DNA of 24,363 nucleotides from Firmicutes bacterium UBA5388 (GTDB lineage: Bacteria > Bacillota > UBA4882 > UBA10575): the NCBI GenBank assembly GCA_002409975.1, contig DHOO01000137.1:1-24363 (forward strand), read 5' to 3'. Below are positions 22,927 through 24,363 of the stretch, piece by piece (the stretch's first letter is position 1; each line of letters opens with the position of its first letter). The notes below the pieces were generated by a model that was given only the letters and a program-made list of their open reading frames with translations, was not told where the DNA came from and did no database searches. Made by a program: the position numbers and the translations under genes.

Positions 22927-23607
22927 TTACTTATCTACCCAATTGATCTCCCCTGTTGGTGAATACCAGACCCTTTTGGGGGAAACTCCAGCTTCTCCCT
23001 TAAAATCAAAACGCCAGCGATCAAAAGTAAAAGTAACCGTGTCTAAAGAACCAAGAATTAGTCCCTGTTGAGCAGCCCACCCTCGAATATTATTCTCAAC
23101 TTGTGAGGTGGAGCGCGGCCCCTGGTTACTCAAGACTAAATCTGAGTTTTCAAACTCTTGATGCCGATATGAGGGGGAAAAACTACTTAACCCGGAAACA
23201 TCTAAATTTACCCCTTTAATCTGTATCAAAAGCCGAAAAGGCCCATTAATCTGAAGTCTTTTAAATTCTCCGCCGTAAAAATAGAGGGTTAGCTTTTTCC
23301 CCTTTGTCTCTAAAAACTCTTTGGCGGTATAATCAATAGTCTGCCATTGATTATTAATCATGGCCTGTAGTTCGCCACAGACCCATATAGTTCCTCCTAA
23401 ATAATCTTCGGTCAGCTGTAAAGAAAAACCAAGATGATCGGGGACAAAGTTTTGATCGGCATCAACCAATTCAAAACAACCAGGGAAGTTAAGAAGCGGA
23501 GAATCAGAAGGGCTCTCCCCCTTAGCCAACAGACGGAGAGAAAAGACTAACAAGATTTGGATAACAATTAATAATACCAAATAGTATCCGGGATGTTTTT
23601 TTGCCAT
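22927..23607 (-). CDS. Secreted or membrane-anchored protein of unknown function
   Basis: Not recognised as a named family. With the ATG at 23607 (AAGGAG 8 bases upstream) it is 226 residues: a basic N-terminus and one hydrophobic segment (YYLVLLIVIQILLVFSLRLL), then an extracytoplasmic part. The stretch FELVDADQNFVPDHLGFSLQL has a DxDxNxxxD calcium-loop-like pattern. It is followed by strands ending in INGPFRLLIQIKGVNL, resembling beta-sandwich domains that read D.N.D....L.... to ..GPY.L in exported proteins. The C-terminal part contains RWRFDFKGEAGVSPKRVWYSPTGE. An upstream in-frame ATG (23667) overlaps a 13-codon reading frame and is less likely. It sits downstream of the response regulator gene. 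Confidence 0.65.
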   Translation of the reverse strand: MAKKHPGYYLVLLIVIQILLVFSLRLLAKGESPSDSPLLNFPGCFELVDADQNFVPDHLGFSLQLTEDYLGGTIWVCGELQAMINNQWQTIDYTAKEFLETKGKKLTLYFYGGEFKRLQINGPFRLLIQIKGVNLDVSGLSSFSPSYRHQEFENSDLVLSNQGPRSTSQVENNIRGWAAQQGLILGSLDTVTFTFDRWRFDFKGEAGVSPKRVWYSPTGEINWVDK

Positions 23608-23740
23608 GTTCATTGCTCCTTTAATTGCTACGATGATAATAATAACCTGTACTGCATTTACCCTCATAAGCTTCCGTTTTTAAGTAATTTCGGGATTATT
23701 ATCATATTTCCTCCAGATAATATTTGGGAAGACTAAACTA

Positions 23741-24100
23741 CTAATTGGCAAGGAGTCTTCTGATGGTTTTAATAACCTCATCAGTATTAAAAGGTTTAAG
23801 AAGGAAATCCTGTGCTCCGGCTCTTATCGCCTGATAAATCAGACTTTTCTGGGTACTGGTGCTACAGATAACAATCTTGATATCAGGTTTTAATCTCTTT
23901 AGTTCTTTAATTATTTCTAAAGGATCGGAATCTTCCATTACCAAGTCTTTAATTACTAAATCAGGCGTTTCTTTTAAGAATAGCGCTAACCCTTCAGCAA
24001 CTGTTGAGGCATCATAGCATTCGTTCCCATCTTTTACCAAGATCTCTTTTAATAACAACCTGAAGAGCGGGGAATCATCAATAACCAAGATTTTGGCCAT
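23741..24100 (-). CDS. Single-domain response regulator (CheY-like receiver)
   Basis: 119 residues, one receiver domain and no output domain. The acidic pair is D8/D9 (VIDDSPLFR), the phosphoacceptor D52 (VIKDLVMED), the switch residue S80 or T81 (VICSTST) and the conserved K102 (LLKPF). Two oddities: the usual D-x-x-MP after the phosphoacceptor is D-LVME, and Lys precedes the Asp. It would act through protein contacts, as in CheY or Spo0F. No histidine kinase is visible nearby. ATG start; the upstream sequence is an unbroken G+A-rich run with GGAGG. It is followed downstream by the unknown secreted-protein gene. Confidence 0.9.
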   Translation of the reverse strand: MAKILVIDDSPLFRLLLKEILVKDGNECYDASTVAEGLALFLKETPDLVIKDLVMEDSDPLEIIKELKRLKPDIKIVICSTSTQKSLIYQAIRAGAQDFLLKPFNTDEVIKTIRRLLAN

Positions 24101-24224
24101 CCTCCCCCTCCTCCCGTTAAGATCATAATCCTTACATTATTTCTACGGTAAATAATAAATTCCTGCCTCAACTTTCCAGTTACTTTACATTTTTACTTGC
24201 TAGTCTACACTTTGATCCTTTAAC

Positions 24225-24363
24225 ACTCTCGGCTTTCGCAGCTCGTTACTCGTATGAATCATAGCCTTTGTAGGTAAGTTCCACATGAAATTCGTATTTT
24301 CATCCTTTCGCTTGCCCCAGCTGGCTGGGTTGGGGGACTACCTAGAAAATAGCTCTCGATATT
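24225..24363 (+). repeat. Dispersed intergenic repeat, copy 3
   Basis: Its middle and right parts match copy 2 (GCTCG..ACTCGTATGAAT, AGCCTTTG, ACATGAA) and copies 1 and 2 (TGCCCCAGCTGGCTGGG, GACTACC). The left part diverges before about 24238. It is in the same orientation as the other copies, and the window ends just past it. Bases 24101-24224 show only the upstream region of the response regulator gene. Confidence 0.72.

Noticed and set aside
1..24363. CRISPR array or phage region
   Set aside because: No regularly spaced short repeats, no cas genes, no integrase or structural phage proteins; the repeats found are long, diverged and widely separated.

Overview
The window is typical bacterial DNA of moderate G+C, densely packed with short intergenic gaps, GGAGG-type ribosome binding sites and some GTG/TTG starts. 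The gene set points to a spore-forming member of the Bacillota: ribonuclease J, oligoendopeptidase F, a Veg-family protein, spore photoproduct lyase and a SpoIID/LytB-domain protein. A complete TetR / TolC-like outer-membrane factor / periplasmic adaptor / RND pump operon is also present. A TolC-type channel implies an outer membrane, so the best guess is a diderm endospore-forming lineage (Limnochordia/Hydrogenispora-like, Halanaerobiales or Negativicutes). Which one cannot be settled from the sequence alone.

Layout, left to right (nearly everything is on the minus strand). 1-163: end of the window, holding a copy of a dispersed intergenic repeat. 163-1863: rnj with its terminator and a leader with a promoter. 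2090-2536 (+): ferritin-like diiron protein. 2568-6287: a probable minus-strand unit of a two-membrane-segment coiled-coil protein, a Gfo/Idh/MocA oxidoreductase and pepF. 6288-6745: a gene-free stretch with a palindromic MITE-like element and a 40-bp direct repeat. 6746-13121: RND efflux operon (tetR, OMF, adaptor, RND pump) with a promoter and a TetR-type palindromic operator. 13181-15927: MocR-type regulator overlapping an AlaA-like aminotransferase, then a terminator. 15972-18047: murB and a secreted TolB-like beta-propeller protein, closed by a terminator. 18117-18303: second repeat copy. 18413-19438 (+): splB, converging on a spoIID-like gene. 20953-21364: veg behind two strong tandem promoters. 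21429-22757: rarA. 22883-24100: a secreted protein of unknown function and a single-domain response regulator. 24225-24363: third repeat copy at the window end.

Themes: RNA turnover (rnj), peptide degradation (pepF), cell wall and spore biology (murB, spoIID-like, splB, veg), DNA replication rescue (rarA), drug or solvent efflux, and alanine metabolism. No CRISPR array, prophage, transposase gene, tRNA or rRNA was seen. The most unusual signals are outside the genes: an approximately 190-bp repeat family with copies at both ends and in the middle, the MITE-like palindrome, and a hairpin that combines a U-tract with the Shine-Dalgarno of the oxidoreductase gene. Within genes, the spore photoproduct lyase has its key cysteines arranged unlike the Bacillus enzyme.
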